Source: Saccharina japonica (Eukaryota > Sar > Phaeophyceae > Laminariales > Laminariaceae). Taken from it: 64,000 bases of DNA. Positions 54,486 to 64,000 of this stretch are shown here, in pieces (within the stretch, counting starts at the first letter, position 1; every line of letters starts with the position of its first letter). The notes beneath the pieces were generated by a model. The model was given only the letters and a program-made list of their open reading frames with translations, did no database searches and was not told the DNA's origin. Where the stretch lies: NCBI GenBank assembly GCA_008828725.1, contig MEHQ01003854.1, positions 1,278,652 to 1,342,651 on the forward strand, given 5' to 3'. The position numbers were made by a program, and so were the translations under genes.

Positions 54486-57400
54486 GGGGGGGGGGGGCGA
54501 CAACTGCCTGTGGCCACGGCTGCAATTCTCCGCACTGCCACTGGGGGTGCACTCGTACTCTAACCTCCTATTGATATACTATGATACGAGCTGAGAGCTG
54601 GAAAGCACAAAAGTGATACCAGGTAGCATTAAAAAACAAAGTGGGGTGGGACACATCAGGTATGCACGACTATCCCGAGAGTATCCCTGCCGGAGCAAGG
54701 TCGTCAATCGCAGAAATTGCGACACAAGATCGGCAACGAGCTGTACAAAATCATGAAACATCGACGACCGGCCCAGGGGCTGTCGGGCCAGCAGGGTGTG
54801 GTCGTGTGGTTGTTCACGCGCGGGACACAGCAGAGAAAAAAGGTGCTGCATTAATCTCATCTCTTCGTGTAAGATGGATGACAGCGAGGTAAACGCATCG
54901 ACCCCAGGTCGGCGGTGGCGCCTGCAACAACAGCAGCAGCAAGCAGGAGTCCACGGTTTACCCAGACTATGGCAACAGGCCAATGCGACGCAAGGCGCCT
55001 CTTACGGGTTCCGTGATACCCCCATCGGATCTTCTCTTCTTGTTGACCTCGGCTCTTTCTCGGCTATGATTAATTCTGGCTCGCGACTCGTGCTTCTAAT
55101 GTAGCTGCAGGCGTACGAGGCGAAACCGAAACGCAAACGAAATGAGGAACAATACCGTATGCAAAAACCTGTGGGCTCTCACCAGTGACCCGACATGATG
55201 ACGAGGAGGAGGAAGGCCTGCGAAAGTTTCGGCCGATGCACTCCAGACTTTAGCCAAGGAACCTTCAGCGGAGGCATTGGCAACAAGCGATCGACGCTCC
55301 GGTTGCATTCGCTTTCTTGCTCTCCCCTTTTGCAGCGCAAGCGGCCAAGAGGGCAAAAGCAAGGCCCGCGAGACAGCAGCTGCAGAGGCCGGGCGGGCGG
55401 CGTACGCAGGAATGCATAACGGCAGAAGCCCTCTCGACAAATAGTTTTTAATGCTATATTCGGAGGCGTCCATAATGAAGCTCGATATTTGAAAAGAGCC
55501 GAAAAAAAAGATCGCGTTCTTCCAATGCTTTATATGACCTGTGACGAACCTGGTCTGGATCTTTTTGCGAAGTTGTGTCAGAATGATAACGGTGGCGATC
55601 GAACTGATATGTACCGATACACCACTCCAGGATGTTGTGCGTGTGTTATGCATCTACTGTGGCCACCCCTACCCCTCACGTCCCAGCCCATAGGAACGCT
55701 GCCACGAAACTTCGTCATATAGTGCAATGATGCACTTTTCTACCAAGAAGCCATCACGTGTCCGAAATTATAAGTATCGTTCGGATATTCATATTGATAT
55801 CCAAACATACCTTAATTTTCCGGACATAGTGGCAATACTTATGACTGACCGACCCTTCAGCTGGGTATATACTCTGGGTGAAAGAAAGAAAGCTTGCGAG
55901 ACTGCCTGAGGGCTGTGGTCGTACGTCCCACTGCCATCACTACCCCGCTGTGCACGGCCCCCAGGTCGTGTACTGTAGTACCTGTGATATATCCCACACC
56001 AGTCTTACAGAGAAGGCAGAGAGGTGTGGGGAGAGTATGGCCTGAAAGGGTCACCCGCTTAACGTACGCGCATACTGCAGTGTACTACAAGTACTCCCTC
56101 TCCTGCTAAAAGTATATGGCCCTAAGATACGACGTTTTTTCCCCACCTACCCCGCAGTACGCGCCTATATCGCATGTCTAGTAACTACGTACAATACGCA
56201 TACAAGGTCTACAGTAGATACGTAGCTGCTTACGTACTGTACTTTATAATAGGTTTGCTGAAGATAATTGTGCAGCCATGGTTCTTTGTGCTTTCAAGTC
56301 TGCCACCAGCCGCCGGGAAGAGCGAGGGCCATTTCGTCCAGCTGAGGTATGTTACAAAATATAAGGGGTTTGCTTTAGCTGAGATTGTATCACCTCACTA
56401 CAATATCGGAGTGTTGCACAATAGGTCCGCAATATCGGAGGGGGCCGCCGCACGACCGCGAGGGAGATGCAGTTCGATCGGTGTGGTGAATAGGTGGTGA
56501 TGGTGGACTAAACGTACGACGTATCAGTGCGGGGGTGACAATCTTTCAACACAGAATAGGGCGTAGCTCGAAAAAATGTACGCTGAACAGGTCAGTCAAC
56601 CAACAGCCCAGTGTGCGGAGTGTATGGGTGGCTGGCGTGTGGGAATCATGCCCTGCAAGTTACTGTGCCCCTTTGACCGCGAAGTAACGGTGCTAGTTGG
56701 TGGTAGCTGGCTGTACCATCTTTATAGCACCGGCACAGGGCGACAATGGGGTGGCTCGTGACGCGGTGCGGGGGAGCGCCAGTTGGATCGTGACGGACTT
56801 GAGCCCTCCTAGAAACGCTTGTCGGAAAAAGAGCGGGCGGATCGAGGGAAACACATAAGAAGTGTCATCCTAGCAAAACTCAGGGACAGCGGAAGTGAAA
56901 AAACGAAAATAAAATTGTACCCAATCGTTCGCTGGTGCTGGCTCAGTTCACCGTCAAAGCGAGGGGGGGGGGGCGGGGGCGAGAGCTTCATTCAGCACGC
57001 CACAACAATTCCTCATTACTCGCACACTGAAAATCGACTCCATTCGTGAAACCTCAAACTTTCAAGCGGGCCCTACAACCCTTGTCGTTGATGAATTATT
57101 GTATTATAGCTTTCGACAGCTTGGCCTCGGCTGCCCCCCATCCAAAGAGCGGCCCGTATAATCGCTGGCGTCATCGGCAAAACCAAATCTACCGCCATCT
57201 ACTCCTGGTACCGACAGAGACGGCGGGGACAAACGAACCAACAACTCAAATGCTCCAGCTGGCTCGTGCGGCCTTCAGTCTAGATCAACTTATCGAGCGT
57301 CTGTGCCGTGCGACCGTAAAAACGCCTCCAACTGCTGTGCTGTCTTCCACCCACACCCGAACCGACACCCGCAGCAAGCAGCGATGACCGCCGAGCATAT

Positions 57401-57968
57401 GAGCCCCGTTTGGCCGCTTTCGCTAACGGTTTCCCTCCACCAGAGGCTCCAAGTCGGAGGCGAGCCAATCGGATCTCTTCCGCACCACTTGTCTGCCCAT
57501 CAGCGCCCGTGAGGGGGGTCTGGCCCAGACACGGAAAGCACCAGAAAATCTCCCTGCCTTGTGAGAAAATCGGCGAATGAAGGAAAAGAGCGGTGGCGAC
57601 GGAGGCGGAGGCGGCTTATCATACGCCAATTGCACAAGGCAGAGGTCGTATGCACTATGAGATTATGCCGCTACTTCCGCACGTGCGCGCTGGGTGTACA
57701 GGGTGCTGACGTTTTCTGTTCGCTTGCAAGGGGCGGCTGGCTGCATAGAACGTGTCTGTGAAACTTGCTCATAAAATCATTGTATCGAAACACGTTCAAC
57801 ATCATCAGCCGAAAAACAAGCAAAAAAAGCGACGGGGCATGAGTAGCAAGCGGCCTCTTGTCAGGGGTCCATCACGCCTGTACACCAAAAAAAACGAACC
57901 ATGACCTGCAAAATCACCACCGTTCCTACCGTTCCTACTGCTGGCACAAATACATACGAGGTACTTAC

Positions 57969-58053
57969 TACATTAGAGATTGTTGGCAAAAATGCTTCCA
58001 TGGCATTGATCTCCCTGAGGTCAATCTTCTTTCCATTATGGCCACATAAGCGC
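57969..58053 (-). CDS. Candidate internal exon, unrecognised
   Basis: On the minus strand, an acceptor TTTGAATAG is followed by an 85-nt open stretch encoding a peptide with GKKIDLREINAMEAF, ending LPTISNV before a good donor GTAAGT. A possible phase-0 terminal exon lies at about 57560-57507, after ACAAGGCAG: it encodes GDFLVLSVSGPDPPHGR and a stop. No upstream exon found and no family recognised. Confidence 0.35.
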
Positions 58054-58504
58054 CTATTCAAACTATGATTTTTCTTCTTCTACTCAAGTGATCTTCACAG
58101 ACACTTCGGTGCCACCTCTGCCATCTCTCTCCGTAGAGACAGAGCCTCGACACACGCGTCATTCTTTCATTTTTTTTCGGCCCTCGTGTTGGTATTGACA
58201 ACGTCAGTCAAGCTGGAGTGCGAGTGATGAGGAACACACAAATGCGCATAACCTACAACAGCAGTGGCCACCCTAGCGAGGGGATTACGTGGGAGTCCAA
58301 CCTTGGCAAACACGCCTTCCAACGGCGGCAACAAAAAAACTCGACGCCTGCGGCTCTTGACATACAATTAACAGTGGCGCCGGACCGACTCAACCGCAAT
58401 GCCAAAGACACTCGAAACATCAGTCGTAGTAGCGGAGCAACTATTGCCAGTAGGAAGTGTGGACACACGTTGATAGTGGATATGCATGGCGGTTATATGT
58501 TTGA

Positions 58505-58710
58505 CGCCTAAAAGTCACCCTCCGACCCGAACCCTAACCCTACGTACACCTAACCCGAACCCTATGCTAGTGATCAGTGCTACAGTAGGATGCTATGCAT
58601 CGTGAAACTCTAGGTTGATTCGGCCGACTTGGACGCTGTGCTTGATTTGATTCGGTCGGCTCGGGATGTAGTGGGTCGGCAAAGACTCTACGAAGGTTGA
58701 TCGAGCCGCT
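58505..58710 (-). mobile_element. Second copy of the telomere-tract element
   Basis: Inverted relative to 14457-14660: CGACCCGAACCCTAACCCTA, then CTAGTGATCAGTGCT, ACTCTAGGTTGATTCGG and GGTCGGCTCGGGAT. Confidence 0.65.
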
Positions 58711-59255
58711 TATAATATACCCCTCAGCCAACCAGAGTGCACAAATAACTTTAGTGCCTTAAGAAGATTCAGTAGAGCGATAGGATGCGTCGGCTATACT
58801 ACTGCTGGTCTTAGCTTGTGTATTTTTCGGTGAGCTATTATATAGCACAGCTTATGTCACGACGTACGAAGTCGAACCGCATATTTTATAGTAGTCATTC
58901 CCTACGATGTGGCGGCGCTTTTCTTGCGGAAGAACGGCTAAATAAAACTTGAGGATGATGTTACGTCTACTACTGTATGTACTACTGCTGTTGTACCAGG
59001 TATTGCACACATAACATGGATAGTTGGATCGCAGGGCGTGACCACGGATCTGCATGCAGTAAAACCAGCAACGAACACGATTATGGTTAGTACGGACCCT
59101 GGGTCTTTTGATGAGTAGAAATAACAAGAAAGCACGCACAGGCCAGCCCGTGCTTGAAGCCAAACAGACATGACCCGTCAGAGCTCCACCATCGTATTAC
59201 TTTTGCTCTAAATGCCTAATAATAAATGACTACGAAAAGTACTTGTGAGTATAAC

Positions 59256-59743
59256 TCATACGGCAGGCTGAAGACACAGCAGTGCTCTGGCAAATGTCTC
59301 TACGTATATACGAGTATAGATGTTCTTACCTGTCGAAGGTGACGGTACACGGCACGGCTTCGGAGTCCATCGGCGGGATGGCAGGCAGGACGGAATGCTG
59401 GTTGCTACTCGTACCTCCACCTTGACGGAAGGAGTCGCACAAGCAATCAGCGATCCGGGGATGAGCGTTACAGCATCAGGCACAACGAAGTACCCGGTGC
59501 ATACCGTACGTAGATGTCATACCCGTAGGCATACGTATTGAACACCGGTTGGAATACGTTTTGAACGCAAGCACACAACGTGTCAACATCTTGACTCGGA
59601 GGGCATATAGGCAAATGAGTGCGATACGAAGGACAGCAGATGGCCATGCGTCGTGGGTCGTGGATCATGCCGATCACGACAAGGTCCTGATTTTCAATAA
59701 TGTCCAATCCACGAACAGAACGGGCAACGGGTAACACACACAA
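59256..59743 (-). CDS. Candidate coding exon or pseudogene, unrecognised
   Basis: Two overlapping minus-strand frames join into one protein-like stretch: first LDIIENQDLVVIGMIHDP through FNTYAYGYDIY, then, after a one-frame shift near 59500, FVVPDAVTLIPGSLIACATP. A donor GTAAGA follows at about 59330. The frame change has no intron signal, so this is either a decayed gene or two unrelated frames. Family not recognised. Confidence 0.3.
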
Positions 59744-60348
59744 CCAATCGCGTAAGACTCTTGAACGAACGACAGCAGTAGCTGTCAGGTCAGCTCACAA
59801 GTGCAAACATCCGACGTACTCCCGCAAGAACCGCCAGCGTCTTCGCCGAACCTATATCTTCCTTTCCACGACCGCACGGATATCGGCCCCACACCAGAAC
59901 CATAGAGGGCACACGAGCGGTACGAGTGGTTCTACCACGGTTCTACTGCTATCACAGCAATGCTGCAAAGCACTCACAGCTCCTCTCACCTCTGTTGGAT
60001 GTTGGTTGTTGCATGTTGGTGCACCACTACTGCTGCTGTTACACCACGGTTCATATGTTCACATGTTCACAGGATCGCGTTTTCTAGTTTTTCTTCTTCG
60101 CTCGGAACACATATGCGACGATTATGGAAGCATTCCCAGTGAGGCCACCAGCACTGCTTGTACTCTGTGAACACGTCTTAGGCTTTGTACAGACGACTCC
60201 GAGACGCTAATCCGCTAGTGGGGCAGGGGGGGGCAGGGCACAAAGTGAGCAGCAATCACATGCGGACTATTTGAGGGTTTCACACACCTTTAACAGGCGT
60301 TTCTATTCAAGGCAGAGTTCAGAGCTGAGAGATGTGGAATGCCAGCAG

Positions 60349-60648
60349 TCAGCACAGCAGTATCGCCTCCACCAGCGCCAGGATCCTGCGCACCGACGTC
60401 CCACACACAATGTTCATGTTGGCCCGTGCTTCGCGGGTCCCTTTCCGGCGTGCTGCTCTCGCTACAGCAGGCTCATCGAGGAAGAATGCTACGGTACGTG
60501 AACCTTTAATTTCAAAAAGTTGGTCTCTTCGCACGTGCTTCTTGCTTGCCGCCGCTGCCGCTTTTCGGTATGCAACGTCGAGTACCCGGCACTCCTCGTA
60601 AATGCTTGCGCTCCGAAGGTGCACATCAGCCACATCAGCTGCAGACAT
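60349..60648 (-). CDS. Candidate 99-aa hypothetical protein
   Basis: A minus-strand open frame from ATG at 60648 to TGA at 60349. It is Ala/Arg-rich with EECRVLDVAYRKAAAAASKK, FFLDEPAVARAARRK and the C-terminus VRRILALVEAILLC. The same ATG is preceded by an open stretch to 60690. It could be a single-exon gene or the last exon of a larger one. No family recognised; codon use is less GC3-rich than in the confident genes. Confidence 0.35.
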   Translation of the reverse strand: MSAADVADVHLRSASIYEECRVLDVAYRKAAAAASKKHVRRDQLFEIKGSRTVAFFLDEPAVARAARRKGTREARANMNIVCGTSVRRILALVEAILLC

Positions 60649-61615
60649 GTTTCGTGATGCACGTTGGAAACAGTGGTATTTGTGCAACACTCATCATAGC
60701 GAGAGCACAACGGGCTCCTCTGCGACGCCGTACGCGTAAAGCTACTTGCTGTTGTACTTTACGTACGAAGCTCCATCTCAAGAGACTTGCCACTTGTCAT
60801 ACTTTTGTTCTGCTGTTGCCAAACCTACCTGGGACCGTGGACCGTGGACGCCGTATGACTGGCAACGCTCATATACACACGAAACGAGTGCTACAGGACG
60901 ATTGCCCTGGGTGCAACCGAATGATAGCAGTCAGCTTCAGAGTAAACCAGGCAGCAGCTATTGCAGCTATCGGGGCATCGAGATTATACCCCAAAATTTA
61001 ATTGCGCCGCGTTTCTGTTCACTGGCGCATACAGATAGACAGCTACACGCTCGTACGAGTATGTACGACGTACACGTAAACAGCTGACTCGAGGACAACT
61101 TAGTCGTAACCACCACGACCGTAGAATAGGATGGCAACATCACAACCAAACCACCAACACTGACGTCACAGCAACAAGCCATGTACAAGAGGCTCATCAT
61201 GTACACCGTAAATTGCCGGTTGCCGTTCACTGCCAACATATATCCTTGTCCTTGACGGCCGTATGTATGATACTCACGATCTGATAATGATACGTACCAT
61301 ATGATACATGTCACAGGTGCACGGAGTTTGAGGTTGAACTTGAAACCGAGAACCGAGATTGCCTGAATTCCTGCGTTGGCGCATTACGTATAATGTAGCC
61401 CAAACTGGTACGAGTATGTACAATACTAATACTGCTGATACACGTATGTATACATATGTACATATTATACTATTATTAATAATAGCCGCTTAGAGTACTC
61501 GGGAAACTCGGGAGACAATTCAGGTATTCCTGTCGTGCTACGTGCAGCAGGAGACAAGGGTCAGACCCAGCTATAAACCCAGCAGTGCCTGATATACGTC
61601 GAGCCCGGGTTTTTG

Positions 61616-61815
61616 GCTTGGTAGTGGATTAAACGGTTCCAGAGTAGTGCCCTACTCGTACCTCCGACGCAAAATGTTGTACGGTACGGACGCAGCGTAG
61701 TACTAGCCTGGCGTGGTAGTGGTAGTGGACGAAACGGCGACAGTGTAGTTAGTTCCCTACTCGTACCTCCGGCGCAATATGCTGTACGATACGGACGCAG
61801 CGTACTATTAATAGT
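61616..61815 (+). repeat. Tandem duplication of a roughly 100-bp unit upstream of the thiolase
   Basis: GTAGTGGA..AAACGG, CCCTACTCGTACCTCCGACG (then CCGGCG), TTGTACGGTACGGACGCAGC and CTGTACGATACGGACGCAGC recur about 105 bp apart. It ends about 95 bp before the thiolase start codon, so it may overlap the promoter. Confidence 0.75.
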
Positions 61816-61908
61816 AATCTAGTCATACTGCTGCGCGCTCACACCGTGATCGCACGCATATTTACACGCCTACGACTGTTTTCGGAAGTATATACATTCC
61901 GGAGCCGC

Positions 61909-63335
61909 ATGCTAAGGGTTAGAGCCTCGCCAAAATCGCGCGCTTTTCTTATTTTGGTGGGCCGGCGCTTTTCGACGTGTCGCGTCCATCGCCATGTCAA
62001 CCACTCATGGCAGCACGCCATTCACCACCATGGAAACCCTACAAGACGGCCTCGACAAGACGTAAACGCCTTATTTTTTTCCATCAATACTCTCAAGTTC
62101 GGACCGAAAACAGCTTTCTTCTCCTGCTCACACGGCCGGCGATTGTTTTCCCTCCAGCAATGCTATATTACGTGCGCTAATTTTTGTTGTCGTTTTTGTC
62201 TCCGAAACGATTCCATTTGCTGATAACACACCTTTTTGTTTTTACAGGACGCTGTCATCGTGAGTTTAGCTCGGACGCCCGTCGGGAAATTCGGCGGCTC
62301 AATGTCGGCCGTTTCGGGGCCGAAGCTGGCCGCCATCGCTGTCCGTGAAGCCGTGGCTAGAGCAGGTTTGTTTGTTCGAGGCTGTTTTTTCTCACTCGTT
62401 CCGTCGATGCGAAACGAAAAACCGTAGCCCGTAACATCCAGAGCTGTTCACGGGTCGGGTCAAACCTCGCGAGTCCGGTCGGGTCGATTCGGGTAAGGAT
62501 GACCCGACCCGACCTGACCAGTGAGAGTTTGAAAACCTCCTGACCCGACCCGACCCGACCGACCCGACCCGACCCGACTCGACCCGACCCGACCGGCAAT
62601 AAAACGTAAATCCTGACACGACCCACGGGTCGGGTCATGGCCCGTGAAGAGCCCTGGTAACTTCTACTGTTGCGTTGGGTACTGAATTAGTTTCATCCCT
62701 TGGCTGCACCTCGGCGTTTTCACAGTCAGCCCTCAAAGGCTTCTCGTTAGCTATTTCACTTCCCCCCTCTGCCCGGGCGGGTGGCGTTTCCCCTTGAGTT
62801 TGAACATCGGACAGTTCATCGACAGATATATCGGATAGATCATTGATTTCCACGTCATGATCTAGATCTTTCAAGGCATACAAGTAGGTAGTCCTGATGT
62901 GGTATGATCAAGGATAGTTTCATGTTGCCGGGTGGGAACCGTACATATCTGCATGAGCTAGCGCTACGTTTCCTGGGCTGGATCTGTAACTTTGCAGATC
63001 CTGCGCAACATCTCCCGATGGCAGGTGAGGAACTACAGGATCTGCCACTGTAGATAGATAGATCATCATCTATCTGTCTGAGGTGTAAAGCATTTCACGT
63101 TGATCATCAGCTTGCCAGCTGGTACCGTAACTTCTCCCCCCGGGTCCATCGTTATACGACTACGGCCATGCATGAATATTGAGTACTCTCCCCCCCGCCC
63201 CGCCCCCGCTCTTCTCTTGGTCACCGTACGTCTCCCCAGGGATGGAACCAGGTCAAGTCGAAGAGGTCTACATGGGAAATGTCGTGAGCGCTGGAGTTGG
63301 CCAGGCGCCAGCGAAACAGGCAGCGATTTACGCAG
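61909..63335 (+). CDS. Acetyl-CoA acetyltransferase (thiolase), 5' exons, probably mitochondrial
   Basis: Condenses or cleaves acetyl units (2 acetyl-CoA = acetoacetyl-CoA + CoA). Exons on the plus strand: 61909-62061 (51 codons), 62248-62365, 63240-63335, joining in phases 0 and 1. Exon 2 encodes the canonical thiolase N-terminus DAVIVSLARTPVGKFGG; exon 3 continues with EEVYMGNVVSAGVGQAPAKQ and AAIYAG. Exon 1 is Arg-rich without acidic residues near its start and has GRRFST, a typical mitochondrial presequence cleavage context; ATG 61909 is the first in frame, with only a GTG further up. The third intron begins GC (GCAG|GCAAGC). The nucleophilic Cys and the rest lie beyond 64000. Intron 2 contains a hAT-like MITE and other repeats. 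Family assignment is firm; targeting is inferred. Confidence 0.9.
62439..62656. mobile_element. hAT-like MITE with 8-bp target duplication, in thiolase intron 2
   Basis: The ends CAGAGCTGTTCACGGG and (inverted) CAGGGCTCTTCACGGG match at 14 of 16 positions. GTAACATC (62431-62438) and GTAACTTC (62657-62664) flank it, an 8-bp duplication with one mismatch. Internal GGGTCGGGTC arrays face CCCGACCCGA arrays. The CAGRG tip and 8-bp duplication are typical of hAT elements. Confidence 0.8.
62657..62883 (-). pseudogene. Acidic ORF fragment next to the MITE
   Basis: Minus-strand frame with LDHDVEINDLSDISVDELSD and further acidic residues, inside a thiolase intron. Its third-position composition is AT-rich, unlike the host exons. 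It may be the end of a transposon-encoded protein; I cannot assign a family. Confidence 0.3.
63150..63200 (-). repeat. Dispersed repeat R1, head fragment
   Basis: CGACTACGGCCATGCATGAA is the reverse complement of the R1 head, followed by the usual C-rich (G-rich on the other strand) tract. Confidence 0.7.
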
Positions 63336-63382
63336 GCAAGCGGATGCTATTATAGGCCATAGCATAAGTCATTCGACTGGGG

Positions 63383-64000
63383 TAACAACAACATCACGTT
63401 GTTTAACATAGTTCGTTTTGATTGATCAGCAACGATGTCACGTAGTCTAACACAAACATTTTTCTTTGGCCAGCAACACTATCAAGCAGGCTAACAGGTG
63501 TCTTGTTGATTGGGCAGCATCTACCAGGACTGTTTTTTTATTCGGCAGCAGCAATACCACGTAGTCCAACATCGCTCTTTTTGATTGGGCAGCAACAATA
63601 TCACCTAATCTAGCAGGGCTCTGTTTGATTGGCAGCGACTAACCGAGCTCTTTTTGATTGGGCAGCAACCACATCACGTAGCCTAGCAGAGCTCTTCGGG
63701 ATTGGGCATCAGTAATAATACCAGGTGCTTATTAATAGTCCAACACAGCTGTTTTTTATTGGGCAGCAAGGCAGCAACAATATCACGTAGTCTAACACAT
63801 ATATATTTTTGCTTAGGCAGCAACAATGTCACCTATTGTAGTACATTGACAGAGCTCTTTGTGACTGGGCAGCAACACTATCTGGTATCACCTAACAGGT
63901 ATTAAGATTACAGTGAGAGAGGTATTTTTATTCGGGCAGCAACGACACCACGTAGCCTCAAAAATGAGCAGATCTATTTTTGTTGGGAAGCAACAATATC
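63383..64000 (+). repeat. Minisatellite, roughly 50-60-bp unit, running off the window
   Basis: Diverged copies of a unit like TTTTTGATTGGGCAGCAACA, then ATATCACGTAGTCTAACA and CAGCTC, about ten copies. It lies downstream of the thiolase GC donor, presumably inside that intron. Confidence 0.85.

Larger units (their letters stand above)
51030..61908. other. Long intergenic region with repeats and weak coding candidates
   Basis: No confident gene between the start of the 934-aa gene and the thiolase start. 51030-51130 is rich in GGGA/CCCT and may be promoter or 5' UTR of the minus-strand gene. 51530-51700 is a GC-rich island. A frame at 54983-54579 (minus) and one at 57046-57387 (plus) look mildly protein-like but lack family or splice support. 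Remaining sequence is transposon debris and short dispersed words. Confidence 0.45.

Overview
The window is nuclear DNA of an intron-rich eukaryote, not a prokaryote. Real coding sequence shows up as short exons bounded by GT/GC...AG sites, many in phase 0, and separated by introns full of microsatellites, transposon remnants and homopolymers. Telomere-type TTAGGG tracts occur internally. Exon density, intron size and coding style best suit a brown alga or related stramenopile; this is an inference that the sequence alone does not prove.

Four intron-containing genes could be assembled by hand with matching splice phases. (1) Adenylate kinase, minus strand, 13653-6540, six exons, 262 aa, complete. 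(2) An unrecognised 433-aa protein, minus strand, 28973-21225, six exons. (3) An unrecognised protein of about 934 aa, minus strand, 51029-41710, ten exons, every splice junction in phase 0: an N-terminal membrane region, an acidic repeat, a 16-residue Pro/Asn repeat, and a Cys-rich zinc-finger-like tail. (4) The 5' part of a mitochondrial acetyl-CoA acetyltransferase (thiolase), plus strand, from 61909, running off the right edge before its catalytic cysteine. Two introns, one in adenylate kinase and one in the thiolase, use a GC donor with the same hexamer.

Layout. 1-3905 is one arm of a large inverted duplication; the other arm is about 38307-42975, and about 34 kb of different sequence lies between them. 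Each arm carries the last two exons of gene (3), so two gene 3' ends face each other tail to tail. The right-hand gene continues out of the arm to its upstream exons; the left-hand one leaves the window. 3.9-6.5 kb has no gene, followed by adenylate kinase. 13.7-21.2 kb is repeat-rich intergenic DNA, followed by the 433-aa gene. 29-38.3 kb is a transposon and repeat field containing an assembly gap (N) inside a poly-C run. Then come the right arm with nested MITEs, the 934-aa gene, and a 10.9-kb stretch (51.0-61.9 kb) of repeats with a few weak coding candidates. The thiolase closes the window.

The most notable features are the inverted duplication, the 934-aa gene, the GC-AG introns, a MITE-in-MITE nest with target-site duplications, a 190-nt poly-C tract inside an adenylate kinase intron, and several dispersed repeat families that I cannot assign.
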